A DNA stretch of 64,000 nucleotides, taken from positions 34,048 to 98,047 of the forward strand of contig NW_003314349.1 in NCBI RefSeq assembly GCF_000143415.4, given 5' to 3'. Both the position numbers and the translations under genes were made by a program. Source of the stretch: Selaginella moellendorffii. Taxonomy: Eukaryota > Streptophyta > Lycopodiopsida > Selaginellales > Selaginellaceae. This document shows, piece after piece, positions 38,890 to 51,389 of the stretch; position 1 is the stretch's first letter, and each line of letters opens with the position of its first letter. The notes under the pieces are model-generated. The model made no database searches, was not told where the DNA came from, and saw nothing but the letters and a program-made list of their open reading frames with translations.

Positions 38890-39375
38890 AGCTCGACGTG
38901 AAGCGCTACAAGCTGCTGCTCTACGAGGCTGGAGGACACTTCAAAAGTTCCACACGGAGAAGGAAGCTGGGATGTTTGCAACAGTGATCGTCCAGCTCGC
39001 GGTCCGCGCAGCTCCAGCAACTACCTCTTGACTATCTTCTTTTGCGGCTGCGAGCACCAGCTCGAGGAAGTTACTGGCGGATCGAGGCTGTGCCTGGACG
39101 TGGAGTTCATTTGTGTCTTCGGTGAAAGAGCTTCTCTGGGAATGGGTCGAGAAAGGCGGCGGCGGCGTGGTGCAGAGAGCAAACGCGCCCAGAAGATCGA
39201 ACGCACCCCTGATGCAACTCGCCACGGTAAGCATCGATCTCTACTCTAGTTTTTTCCATTTCTAAGCGTTTGTGGCTTTGGCAATAGCGTGCGGCGAGGC
39301 CGAGGACTCAAGAGGAAGATGATGATAGCTACGATGACGATGACTCATATGCATACTTTCTCAACCGCGAGGAGT
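38890..39375 (+). pseudogene. 2OG-Fe(II) oxygenase relic, unit A
   Basis: The reading LDVKRYKLLLYEAGGHF leads into a scrambled HRD region (the H-x-D iron ligands seen in unit B are damaged here). It then gives FATVIVQL and CGCEHQLEEVTGGSRLCL with the distal His and the 2OG-binding Arg, ending with VKELLWEWVEKGGGG and an acidic Asp-rich stretch near 39,330 followed by YAYFLNREE. Frame changes and lost segments make it dead. The wording resembles the prolyl-4-hydroxylase-like oxygenases with LYE-GGHF-KHRDTEK. Confidence 0.7.
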
Positions 39376-39424
39376 AGCACTTGGCGATCCCGCTGGCTCA
39401 CCAAGACTAGCCTCTCGTTTGCCG

Positions 39425-39505
39425 GGCTCAAGGGCCACGACCGAGAACTTTTCTCGCTGCGATCAAGGCTTGCGGCTGCTGTGCAGAGGGGAGGCTGTGG
39501 AGATC
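39425..39505 (+). pseudogene. PPR relic, unit A, 5' piece
   Basis: Matches 55,410-55,475 in the intact PPR gene (accgagaacttttc, gctgcgatcaaggcttgcgg, ctgctg-gcag). The copia element is inserted at its 3' edge; the remainder continues at 44,151. Confidence 0.8.
39501..39505. repeat. Copia target-site duplication, left (AGATC)
   Basis: AGATC before the left LTR equals AGATC at 44,146-44,150 after the right LTR, the 5-bp duplication expected of an LTR-retrotransposon integrase. Confidence 0.9.
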
Positions 39506-39661
39506 TGTAGGAATAATGATGAACACGACAAGCAGTCCGAATCGTGATCAGATCTCTAGTGATTTCCGATTTGATTGAAGTTGTATATATATACAGCCAT
39601 ATATGAATCAAGGTGTGTGTGTTGAAGTGAAATTCGTTGTTCTTGCTCCGCTTTTCTTTCT
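39506..39661 (+). repeat. Left LTR of copia element
   Basis: 156 bp from TGTAGGAATAATG to CTTTTCTTTCT. A TATATATATA stretch near 39,584 could serve as the TATA box. It is unusually short for a copia LTR. Confidence 0.93.
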
Positions 39662-39673
39662 TGGTATCGGAGC
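39662..39673 (+). promoter_or_regulatory. Copia primer-binding site
   Basis: TGGTATCGGAGC starts at the first base after the left LTR and differs by one base from the common plant copia site TGGTATCAGAGC, complementary to initiator tRNA-Met. Confidence 0.85.
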
Positions 39674-39717
39674 TTAGTTTCTGAACTCTTTCTTCTCCTT
39701 TCTTTGTGCCTCACATC

Positions 39718-42700
39718 ATGAGCTGCAGCAAAGTTGGATTGATCTTGCTTCATGCCTTTGATGGGAGGAGAGGGTTCAACACCTGGTCCGAGAAAATGAT
39801 GCGCGTGCTGCAGATGGAAGAACTCTGGGAAATCGTTTCACCACCGACAATCGCTGCAGATGCTCGTACGCGGCGAGCCCTTGCTGCATCGGGAGCTTCA
39901 ACTTTGGTGGAAGGAGAAGTCGTGGATGAAGAGGCAATTCGTGCCTCTGTTGCAGCAGCTCGACAACAGCTTGATCCAGGGGAATAAGCTGTGCTGGAGA
40001 AGAAGGAATCTCGAGCAAAAGGATTGATTCTTTCTAAGCTTGCAGATGCCCTTATGATGCGTTTGCGTCATAAGTGTGCTTCTGAGATCTGGGCTCATCT
40101 CCACAACAAGTATGCTGTTCTTTCCCTCTCCAAGATTAGCATGGTCGAGACTTGCATTCGTGAGACCCGTTTTCATCCAGGCGAGAACTTTGAAGAGTTC
40201 CTCGCCGAGATGCAAGATCTGTGGATGGAGCTTGAAGGCAGTCCAGCAGCGTTCAACGAAAGCAAGAAAGTTCTGGCACTTTGCGAGGCCATGCAAGATT
40301 CATCTTTTAGTTCTTTCATCCCTACCGTTCGCATGATGTCGCTCAACTTTGAACAAGCTGAGCAAACTTTATGCTCGGAGCTGGCTGCGAGAGGTTTGAT
40401 TGTGGACTTTGATCAGAGGCCTTCCCATGTTTTGATCTCACAGTCTACATCAAATGCTTCTGCATCAATCAATCAATCAATCAGGGACTGATTCAGCTCT
40501 GTGGGCTGGAAATCATCGAGGCAGAGGAGGCCACGGAAGAGGAGGATGAGGCAGAGGTCACGGGTTTAGGAGAAATCCGCAGCAGCAGCAGAATTCAGGG
40601 AATTCTGGTAAAGAAGCAGTAGTTTGGGATTGTTTTGTGGGCAAAAACAAACAGGAATGTTGGACTTGTGGGATGCCAGGACACTACTCCAAGGATTGCC
40701 CAGTTGCAGCTTGGCTGCAGCGCATGAACATAGGGCTCGCAGCAAATGCTCAGGAAGGGGAAACACAGGAACTTGCGGCATCATCTGAGGTAGCAGTTCC
40801 AAATGTTTCTGAAAAACTGACCATCGATTCAGGTTCAGAGAGACACCTGATGCAAAGCGGGTCAAACTTTGTGCAGTTGCGTGCTGCAAAAGGGAAGTGC
40901 ATTCGTGTGGGAGATGGAAGCATTTTATTTGTTTATGCAACTAGGGATGTGCGAGTTCCACTGGGAAGAAAGTCTTTGCTCTTGAAGAATGCATGGTATG
41001 TTCCAAAGATAGTGAAGAATTTGGTTTCTGTAGCCAGGCTTACGGATGAAGGTCTGGATGTGAATTTCTCCAAACATCAATGTCAAGTTCTTGCAAATGG
41101 CCGTCCATTACTACATTTTCCCAGATGTGGTAACCTGTTTGAGAAGGAGATAGCTTTTGGAGAAAAATTGAATGCTCCTGAGATATGCATAACTGCAGAT
41201 AGTTCTCTCTGGCATTCTCGACTTGCACATGCCAATCCCCCTCTCATCAGGCATATGCAGAAGCAGGAGCTTGTGGATGGCTTCAACGACCACGTTCTTC
41301 AAAGTTTAGCAAAATGTCACACTTGCATTCTTGGCAAGCAAACCCGTCGTACTTTCAAACCTGTTGTGATCAAAAGCACTCGTCCCTTGCAGCTCATTCA
41401 CTCAGATGTTTGTGGACCCATGCGACTGTTTGCTCGAATGGCACGAAGTATTTTGTGACATTTACAGATGATTTCTCCAGGCACACGGACGTCTTCTTTC
41501 TTCGTCACAAAGATGAAGTCTTCAGCAAATTCAAGCAATTCATAGTAGAAGCCGAAGTGAAAACTAGTCAGAGGGTTGGTTGTTTACATACTGATTCAGG
41601 AGGGGAATACGTCAACAAGTCCTTTCAGCAGTTCTGTGCTGAACGAGGAATTCTTCATCAGTGCTCTTGCTCTCATACCCCTCAACAGAATGGAGTCTCT
41701 GAGCGCAAGAATAGGACAATCATGAACGTAGTTCGGTGCTTCCTTCAAGAATCAGGACTACCAAAATTCCTCTGGGCTGAAGCAGTCAGATCAACTGTGC
41801 ATGTTCAAAACCTTCTCCCTCATTCTCGCAATCCCAACAAGATCCCAGAAGAGCTTTGGACTGGTCAAAGACAATCGGTGGTGCATCTCAAGCGTTTTGG
41901 TTGTTTAAGCTTTGCAAAAAGGGTGGATGAGCATCTCAGCAAGTTGGAGAGCAGAAGCAAGCTGGCCTTTCTTGTTGGATACGATTCCAATTTAAAAGGA
42001 TATCGCCTGTACCAGCCTGGTAATCATCAAATTTTTGTAAGCACTGATGTTCGTTTTGATGAAAGAACAATCTACAAAGATCATGTTCAAGAAGAAGGAA
42101 GCTCAGATCAAAACATGAACTAGACTCCGGAAGAATGGAGTTGGGATGGCGTTGAAGATGGTGATGAAGATGACGATGATCTGACAATCATCTATCCCTC
42201 ATCTCCTTTAGCAAACAATCATCCAACACCAGTCTCTGGATCTTTTCTTTCTGAAGAACAGGGCGATGTTGCTCATCGTGCACGAACTGGAGAAGTCGAC
42301 AGGCTCACACGTCATCTACCATTCAATGTGGAGAACTATGGGCGGACATCATCTAGATGATCAAGCAGAGCACCTCATCCCAAGCAATGGTCTTTTGCAG
42401 CAACAGAAATAGCTTTTGAACCAGTCAACTTTGAGCAAGCGATTTAAGCTCCTGATGCAGATAAGTAGATTTCAGCAATGCAAGATGAGTTGAATTTTCT
42501 TGATGAGAACCAGACTTATGACTTGGTGGAAGCTCCTGAAGGACGTGAAGTTGTTGGATCACGCTGGGTGTTCAAACTTCACAGAAATCTTGATGGATCG
42601 GTATAGCGTTACAAAGCAAGACTTGTTGCTCAAGGATATTCACAAGTTCCTGGAGTGGATTTTGATGAGACGTTCTCACCAATTGTGAAGCAGACAAGTA

Positions 42701-43980
42701 TCAGAATGCTTATAACTTTTACAGCGGAGTTTGGTTTGTGCGCACATCACATGGACGTAAAAACAGCCTTCCTTAATGGGAACTTGAAGGAGGAGATATT
42801 TATGCGGCAACCCCTAGGCTTTGAGTTTTTTGGATTACAGTGCTCCGAACTTGTCTGCAAGCTTTGCAAGGCTCTTTATGGCCTTAAGCAGGCTTCCCGT
42901 CAGTGGTATGAATGTTTGGATTCTTTTCTTATGGATCTCGGTATGCAGAGGTTGAACAGCGATGGAAATCTATATCTTCTTCAGCAGGGTGATCACTTTG
43001 TTGTGAGAGCAGTTTATGTGGACGACTGTTTGATTGTCAGCAACAATGACACTGTTTTGAAGGATGTGAAGATCAAGCTTATGAACAGGTTTGTGATGAA
43101 GGACTTAGGAGCTGTGTGGCAGCTGTTAGGGATGGAAGTTGACAGGGATGAAGCAGACAGGACAATCACCCTCACACAGCGCCAATATGTGAAGAAGCTT
43201 CTCAACCAGTTCAACATGACAAGTTGCAAATCCGTGGCTACACCAGTCGTCACTGGCATCAAGTTCACAAGCAAGATGGATGATTTATTTGATCAGCCCT
43301 CAGTCTACCGATCGCTTGTTGGAGGACTACTCTACCTCGCCAACATGACTCGCCCTGACATCTCCTTTGCCGTTGGTCTCCTCAGCCAATACATGCAGTC
43401 TCCGAGTTGTTATCATTGGCAGATGGCGAAGAGAGTTTTGAGGTATTTGAAAGGAACAGCTGCTCATGGACTGGTTTACAAATGCTCAGGTCAATCCAAA
43501 TTTGTTCTTCAAGCTTACTGCGATGCAGATTGGGCTGGCAACTTGGATACACGACATTCAGCCTCCGGAATTTGCTGCATAATTGCTGGTGCTCCAGTTT
43601 CATGGGGAAGCAAGAAGCAAACGACAGTTGCTCTTTCCAGTGCATAAGTAGAATACATAGCTGCCAGTACAGCAGCAAGGGAGATCATCTGGCTTCGTTG
43701 ATTACTTGGAGAACTCAATCAACAGTAATCAAATGTGACCATTCTGCATTGCGACAGCAGAAGTGCAATCGCCATGTCAAAGAATCCTGTGTTTCATGCT
43801 TGTACGAAACATATAGACGTGCAACATCACTTCATTCGCGAACATGTAGCAGCCGGAGATCTTCACCTGGAATATGTTCCTTCACAATATCAGTTGGCAG
43901 ACCTTCTAACCAAGCCACTTTCGGAGCTCACATTCATCAAGCTGAGGAATCAACTTGGAGTGTCAAGCACCCTCAGCTTG
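39718..43980 (+). pseudogene. Copia gag-pol polyprotein, broken
   Basis: Gag (UBN2-like) runs from ATG 39,718. The zinc knuckle CWTCGMPGHYSKDC lies near 40,660, the protease active site TIDSGSERHL near 40,825, and the pre-integrase HHCC region with LWHSRLAHANPPL near 41,210. The integrase triad shows HSDVCGP, HTDSGGEY and NGVSERKNR between about 41,400 and 41,720. RT runs from about 42,550 with HMDVKTAFLNG and the active site YVDD (43,015). RNase H has DADWAG and, near 43,740, CDSRSAIAMS. At least seven in-frame stops (for example 39,985; 40,489; 42,121; 42,445; 43,645) and about three frame shifts (near 40.6, 41.4 and 43.7 kb) prevent expression as one polyprotein. Confidence 0.93.
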
Positions 43981-43989
43981 AAGGGGGAG

Positions 43990-44145
43990 TGTAGGAATAA
44001 TGATGAACACGACAAGCAGTCCAAATCGTGATCAGATCTCTGGTGATTTCCGATTTGATTGAAGTTGTATATATGTACAGCCATATATGAATCAAGGTGT
44101 GTGTGTTGAAGTGAAATCCGTTGTTCTTGCTCCGCTTTTCTTTCT
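43990..44145 (+). repeat. Right LTR of copia element
   Basis: 156 bp, differing from the left LTR at four positions (about 2.6%). Preceded by the polypurine tract AAGGGGGAG (43,981-43,989) and followed by AGATC. Confidence 0.94.
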
Positions 44146-44150
44146 AGATC

Positions 44151-44345
44151 AACTCCCGGCTTCTCTGAAGAAAGGTATGGCTCACTCCAGCGTTTTCACT
44201 CGTCAACATGTATGCAAAATCAGTGACACGCAGGGAGTTTATGATCTTTGGCTGCATCGACAACGGCCAAGACGAGCTCGCTCTGGAGCTCTTCCGGCGC
44301 ATGGTGCGAGAGATCCACGAGCAAATCCGGGACAAAGAGTCGCCG
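44151..44345 (+). pseudogene. PPR relic, unit A, 3' piece
   Basis: Continues the PPR relic after the copia element. AACTCCCGGCTTCTCTGAAG, then ACTCCAGCGTTTTC, GTCAACATGTATGCAAAATC, ATGATCTTTGGCTGC and CGAGATCCACGAGCAAATCC correspond in order to 55,478-55,845 of the intact PPR gene, with several internal deletions. Some segments present here (ccagcgttttc, atctttggctgc) are missing from unit B. Confidence 0.8.
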
Positions 44346-44443
44346 CAATGGCTCGTTTGATGCGTGTCGTGGTCCACAATACCACGTCGGATTCTCTCTC
44401 TCGCGTCCGTGGATCGAAACATCATTTAGGGTTTCAAGTCCCA

Positions 44444-45320
44444 ATGGATTCTCGTGCATACCATTCCCTGGGAACGACCCCACTGATGTGCTTCAGAGAT
44501 GTTATAGAGCTCCTGGAGTTGCGTTTGTCAAGGCGCATGCAATTGATGGCCATGAGGTATTGCAAGCACTACAGCATGACATTGCAAGACTTGGTGTTGC
44601 GACTTGTAGATTCCACAGATTTCCACAACGATGAAGTGGCTTTGACGTGGCTTAATTATGTGTTGGTCGAGGTCAAAAAGAACGCGACCGATGAAGTGGA
44701 GGAAGTTGAAGACCTCCACGAGGCCGTAAGAGCAGTGATTATATCACAGCAAAGAGCCGAGCTGGAGGACAAAGACGAGGATTACGGATCAAACAGGATC
44801 ATCAAGACAGCCTATACTTGGTCAAGACTCTGCCTGAACATCTTTCAATGCAGTGGGTATCTGCACTTGCCACAGTCGCGGAAGCAGAAATCCTTTTGGC
44901 GGCCGGTGATACAGACATATTGAGCAGTGAGCACAGCGAAACTGAGGGACAAACTTGCCGAGTACAGCAGATGGGACATGAGATTGTGCAACCAAGGAGA
45001 GCAAGTTTTCCAGAGCTTGTTCCTCATACCATTCTTGCTGGATGGTGCCCCAAGCGAAGTGGAAGCCTGGCCTTTATCGCACCAGCTGCTTTCTCCTGGA
45101 GCCTCTATAAGTCGAGTGCACACTTTGGAGCCGCCGTTCAGGAGATCACAAGTCAGGCAGCTGCTGCATGATGGAGCTTCTCCACTCAAGGAGAGGCTGG
45201 CGATTCTGGAGGATTTGGGGTTTTCCTATAGTTTCACAAATGAACTCTAGGATGTGTTTGAGGTTGGCAAAGTTTTTGACCAGAAACAGCTCAGCGCACT
45301 TGAGAAGATCTATGAGTAAT
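44444..45320 (+). pseudogene. Uncharacterised ORF, unit A, disabled copy
   Basis: Close copy of the intact unit B ORF (51,745-52,689) from MDSRAYHSLGTTPLMCFRD onward. It has lost a 9-bp SGCV-coding stretch (in frame), a 16-bp block near 44,790 and a 3-bp block near 44,826, gained about 4 bp near 44,930, and carries a TAG after FTNEL near 45,248 and a TAA near 45,317. The frame shifts make it a pseudogene. Confidence 0.85.
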
Positions 45321-45375
45321 ACAAGACAAACACTAGCTATGGTCAAGCTAGTTTGTTAAGTTAAGATATAGATTA

Positions 45376-45870
45376 TTTTGCTTTGGTAAGCAATTGCCAC
45401 TCCAGGAGTTGATCGATCTTTCTTTCTCTGCCACGAAACTTTCGTCTTCACAGTTTGGATTCTCAATTCTTTGGTAAGCAATTGCCAAAGTTTTCTCACG
45501 AGTTAATCGCTCTTTCTCTCTGTTCCAGGGACAAACAAGTTTCTTTCTCTAGAAATAGTTCCTTTTCCATGAAACGTGTTACTTCTCTCGTCCAGCGCTC
45601 ATTCTTTCTGAAAGAGCTACGAAAGTTTAGTCTTGTTTAAAGATTCTCAATTGCTTTGGAAGGCAATTGCCAAAGCTTTTCTATTCAGCTCTTTTTTTCT
45701 CTGCGTTCCAGGGACAAACAAGCTTCTTTCGTGCTCTCTACATTTCCATGAAACGCGTTACTTCTATTTGGCCGTCTCGGTTGATCCAAGATGTGGTGTT
45801 CATTCTTCTGGAACCTCGAGAGCGACGTAAGTTTAGTCTTCACACTTTGTTCAAAGATTATCATTTTCCT
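45376..45870 (+). repeat. Tandem repeats before beta-glucosidase 2
   Basis: Same family as at 33,480-34,420, with TTTGGTAAGCAATTGCC cores near 45,383 and 45,471 and a related unit near 45,656 (tttggaaggcaattgccaaagc). One unit fewer than unit A and with small deletions. Confidence 0.8.
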
Positions 45871-45971
45871 TAACCAAATGTTTGTTTACAGTATTTCTGC
45901 TCCCCCGAACTTGGACAGGACGAAGTAGAAAACGACAAATAACAGAGCTTGCGTTCCTGCGAGGCTTGGCT

Positions 45972-48080
<2,109 letters not shown>

Positions 48081-48185
48081 TGGTGCCATGTATAGTATAG
48101 TAAATTCATTGCAGTATAAAAGAGTTGTTTAACTTGTCCCTTCCGTTTAGCAAATCATACTTAATATGATAATTAGTATGATTAA

Positions 48186-48194
48186 GCGGGATAG
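48186..48194 (+). pseudogene. 5' stub of a deleted tRNA-Phe
   Basis: After the flank ataattagtatgattaa the first bases GCGGGATAG of tRNA-Phe remain (one G short), then unrelated sequence follows. It is the counterpart of the stub at 36,779 but with a different deletion. Confidence 0.5.
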
Positions 48195-48952
48195 TGAAGA
48201 GATTTACTAGTTTTTAGCTATCATCACCACCATAGAAATAGAAATGTGGCTCCAAATGTAGAGTTATGGAGATAGCTTTTTGTCTATTCTTTAAATTTTG
48301 TAATTGCAAAGGTTCAGAAAAGCAGCTGATATTAATATTTGGATAGCTATCCTAGATTCAAAAATGCATACAACTAGAGTGATATATGTAACATATACGT
48401 ACGAAAGGCTGAACAGAGGAAGTACTCTTGGGATCTGGAGTCTTTTCAGCTACACAGTGCAAGTTGTAAGAATAAAGCTTGCTATCTGCAGTTAAACAAC
48501 TTTGAGGAACAACTTTGGCTTGTTCTTTTGCCTAGAACTGAACTGATCTTTAGGTAGAATTAATGCCAGATTTGCACTTTGTAATGATTCTATTAGCCTG
48601 GCAAATGGAATTGTAAAATTTTTTGTATGGGATATGCATTGAAAGATTAAGAAGGTAACCAAGTTTGCAGTCAATCGCCCTCAATCTTCCACGGGGTCCG
48701 CTCTAGTATAACGGGAGAGAAGAGAAATATTTTTAGGGCTCTTGATCTGTTTCTATTGTCATAGAGCTGCTTGCGAAGTCTGAAAGTTCATCAAAATTTC
48801 GCTTAGGTGTTTGAAGAACTTGCAAGAAATATAACCGTGAATCTGGTGGAAAGTGATCAGTTTAAGAGGTCAAACACTTCTACCCAATCTCGCCGCCTTT
48901 GTCCCCCATCCGTCATGCAGGGGCGCATTCCAAAACTTGTTTGATTGTATGG
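48195..48952. other. Spacer without recognised gene
   Basis: The part up to about 48,410 matches the sequence after glucosidase 1 (36,800-37,017). The remainder (48,411-48,950) has no counterpart in unit A and no recognisable gene. Confidence 0.45.
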
Positions 48953-49048
48953 AGTCACTTTGATCGTCAGTACTGCGGCAAGCGTGGGCGTAGAGAGGAG
49001 ACGTCGAGCTCTCTCCCATTTTCCTGGAACGCTAGTCTCTCTTTTGTT
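48953..49048 (+). pseudogene. Fragment of the ubiquitin-S27a 3' end
   Basis: AGTCACTTTGATCGTCAGTA then CTGCGGCAAG matches the S27a codons for [11 protein letters not shown] (33,318-33,350). It then jumps to the stop region GGCGTAGAGAG and the 3' flank tcccattttcctggaacgct. The internal deletion makes it dead. It shows that the glucosidase repeat units were copied together with part of the neighbouring S27a gene. Confidence 0.8.
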
Positions 49049-49099
49049 TTGCTCAAATCAAAGTGTTGTAGCTTGTTTTGTTAAGGGTTTTACTTTAAT

Positions 49100-49680
49100 C
49101 GACCTTTTTTTCTCTGCGTTCCAGGAACAAACAAGCTTCTTTCTTGCTCTCTAGAAACAGTGTCAAGCATTCCATTTTCATGGGCTTCTCTTTGTCCGTC
49201 TCGATTGATCCAAGAAGGTGGTGTTCTTCCAGCGCTCATTCTTTCTGAGCTTCTTATTGTTGGGGGGTTTCCGGATTGAGAGCAACAATGATTGTACTAA
49301 TCTTTGCATTTCTCCTCATTGTGAGCGCAGTCGAGGGCCATGAGATCCTCAGCAGGAGAAGCTTTCCAAAAGGCTTCGTGTTTGGAACATCGTCCGCGTC
49401 ATACCAGGTAGAGCTTGGAGTTTTTCGTCATTCTTCAAGCAAAGTTTGCGTTTCAGTATGAAGGCGCTGTTTAAGATACACTCCAGGAAAAGTAATGGAT
49501 GGAACAACTGGAGATGTTGCAGTGGATCAGTATCATCGTTATAAGGTCCTGAAAGCTCTGTCTGGTTCTTTGCTCCTGACTGTGAACGAACAGGAAGACG
49601 TCGGATTGACCGAGCCTCTATCGGAAGGACTTGCAAAGAATTCCCACGTTGGTAACATCCACAGGAAATTTCTAAGTGAG
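49100..49680 (+). pseudogene. Beta-glucosidase relic B
   Basis: A repeat unit (49,110-49,250) is followed by exon 1, which is still open from ATG 49,288 ([32 protein letters not shown]). A damaged exon 2 with TAA, exon 3 (GGAACAACTGGAGATGTTGC), the start of exon 4 (GAAGACGTCGGATTGA) and the same jump into the last exon as relic A follow. The catalytic exons are absent. Confidence 0.85.
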
Positions 49681-49739
49681 TTATTCAATTTCCTTTTTTT
49701 TTTTAAGAACAAATCAATATTATTAATTAGTCAAATTAA

Positions 49740-49744
49740 GCGGG

Positions 49745-49787
<43 letters not shown>

Positions 49788-49812
49788 GCGTGTTCGATCC
49801 ACGTTCACCGCA
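49740..49812 (+). tRNA. tRNA-Phe(GAA), unit B
   Basis: 73 nt. Acceptor GCGGGGA/TCACCGC with the G-A pair known from plant tRNA-Phe, D arm GCTCAGTTGGGAGAGC, anticodon stem TCAGA/TCTGA with loop CTGAAGA (GAA), and T arm GCGTGTTCGATCCACGT with one G-T pair. TTTTT follows directly. Structurally sound, unlike the unit A copy. Confidence 0.96.
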
Positions 49813-49924
49813 TTTTTCGTTTCGCATGTAGTTGTCTCTATCGAAGTTACAGCAGTATGAATCCAGCTCTAGGAAAGTAGCTTCTTCTTCTAAACTGCTT
49901 CCACACCGAGCTTATAAAAAGAAA

Positions 49925-50130
49925 GTGAATTTAAAACCTACAAAGCTTTGAGCTTTAGAAAGAAAATCAAAAGACAACTATTCTAGAGCACGCTGGAACA
50001 CAAGATCAATAGAAAAGCTTTGGCAATTTCTTACCAAAGCACCACCTATTGCAAGAACTTATTAGAACGTAAAACAAAAAAAAGAGACTTTAGGGTTCCA
50101 GGAAAAAGCTCATTTACTAATCATAAACCT
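49925..50130 (-). repeat. Inverted copy of the S27a 3'-flank repeat, unit B
   Basis: Same as the unit A copy (37,985-38,215), almost base for base; see that entry. Confidence 0.7.
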
Positions 50131-50276
50131 ATATAAACAGCATAAAACAAGATTTTTTTATGACGATCAAATTGATGAAAATAAAAGTCTGAGATGGCAA
50201 CCACCTGTACCCTAATTTTTGACACGTCGGCGCTCAACGTGGGTAAAGGAGTGCGCGACACGTAAGCGTGCGCCCT

Positions 50277-50323
50277 ATCCCACATGCGAAGGCGCATAAT
50301 CGTGCCGGGGCTTGAGTATATAA
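50277..50323 (+). promoter_or_regulatory. snRNA promoter (USE + TATA) of U2 copy B
   Basis: USE ATCCCACATGC at 50,277-50,287 and TATATAA at 50,317-50,323, with the same spacing to the RNA start as in unit A. Upstream there is an extra gtcggcgctcaacgtgggta stretch that unit A lacks. Confidence 0.9.
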
Positions 50324-50348
50324 ACAGAGGGCTGGGCAAAGAAAACTC

Positions 50349-50539
50349 ATACCTTTCTCGGCCTTTTGGCTAAGATCAAGTGTAGTATCTGTTCTTATCA
50401 GTTTAATAGCTGATATGGGACCACGTGTCCCAACGCTATTAACCTAATTTTTTGTGGGAGGAGGGCCACCGGTAGCTTGCTACCCGGCCCTCCACGTGTC
50501 GCTTTGGCCTTACACTACCGCCTTAGCCTGGCACAACCC
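50349..50539 (+). ncRNA. U2 spliceosomal snRNA, copy B
   Basis: About 191 nt, same 5' half as copies 1 and A (ATACCTTTCTCGG, GTAGTATC, Sm site AATTTTTTG). The 3' stem-loop keeps full pairing (GAGGGCC with GGCCCTC), so this looks like the best-preserved copy in the window. Confidence 0.95.
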
Positions 50540-50805
50540 AACCCCCCCAAATTTTAAACTCAAAAAGCATTGTTAGTCTTTGTTGTGGCTTACAAACATC
50601 GGTTCTCTTGAAGGAAACGCCATGAAATAAGATTATGGCGAATCGCGCATGGACACGTTTTAGGGTTTAAGAGAGGTATGGATTCCCAAGCAAGCGCCAT
50701 ATGGTCTCGGAGAGGACGCTCGTCGAAGCGAGCATTCCAGATAAGATGTCCTGCCCCAAGCTTCTTCTCGTCTGTGGTTCATGGCTTGGCGGCCGCTGGG
50801 CTCGG

Positions 50806-51340
50806 AGCTCGACGTGAAGCGCTACAAGCTGCTGCTCTACGAGGCTGGAGGGCACTTCAAAAGTTCCACAGGGACACGGAGGGGATGTTTGCAACAGTGA
50901 TCGTCCAGCTCGTGGTCCGCCAGGGGCTGGAGTGCTCCAGCTTTGATTTCTCGTAAGGCAGCTCCAGCAACTACCTCTTGACGATCTTCTTTTGCGGCTG
51001 CGAGCACCAGCTCGAGGAAGTTACTGGCGGATCGAGGCTGTGCCTGGTTTTCAGCCTGGACGTGGAGTTCATTTGTGTCTTCGCTGCCTCGAGTGAAAGA
51101 GCTTCTCTGGGAATGGGTCGAGAAAGGCGGCGGCGGCGGCGTGGTGCAGATAGCAAACGCCCCCAGAAGATCGAACGCACCCCTGATGCAACTCGAGCAT
51201 CGATCTCTACTCTAGTTTTTTCCATTTCTAAGTTTTTGTGGCTTTGGCAACAGCGTACGGCGAGGCCGAGGACTCAAGAGGGAGATGATGATAGTTACAA
51301 TGACGATGACTATCCCCTTTAATCATATGCATACTTTCTC
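50806..51340 (+). pseudogene. 2OG-Fe(II) oxygenase relic, unit B
   Basis: More complete than the unit A relic. LDVKRYKLLLYEAGGHF leads to FHRDTEGMFATVIVQL with the H-x-D iron ligands, then GLECSSFDFS, a stop, and CGCEHQLEEVTGGSRLCL with the distal His and Arg. VKELLWEW and an Asp-rich tail follow. The N-terminus and a frame shift near 50,865, plus the TAA near 50,955, show it is dead. Confidence 0.75.
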
Positions 51341-51389
51341 AACCGCGAGAGTACAAGAGGAAGCACTTGTCAATCCCGCTGGCTCAACG

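Larger units (their letters stand above)
39506..44145 (+). mobile_element. Ty1/copia LTR retrotransposon, 4,640 bp
   Basis: A complete element in structure: LTRs of 156 bp each with four differences, a primer-binding site TGGTATCGGAGC right after the left LTR (initiator-Met-tRNA type), a polypurine tract AAGGGGGAG before the right LTR, and AGATC target-site duplications. Domain order is gag, zinc knuckle, protease, integrase, reverse transcriptase, RNase H, which defines copia. The LTRs start TG but end CT and not CA. It is inserted in the PPR relic of unit A; unit B shows the empty site at 51,451. The coding region is broken, so it is non-autonomous now. Confidence 0.96.

Noticed and set aside
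41040-44719. Minus-strand frames inside the copia element and the ORF relic
   Set aside because: They are antisense to recognisable integrase, reverse transcriptase and ORF sequence.
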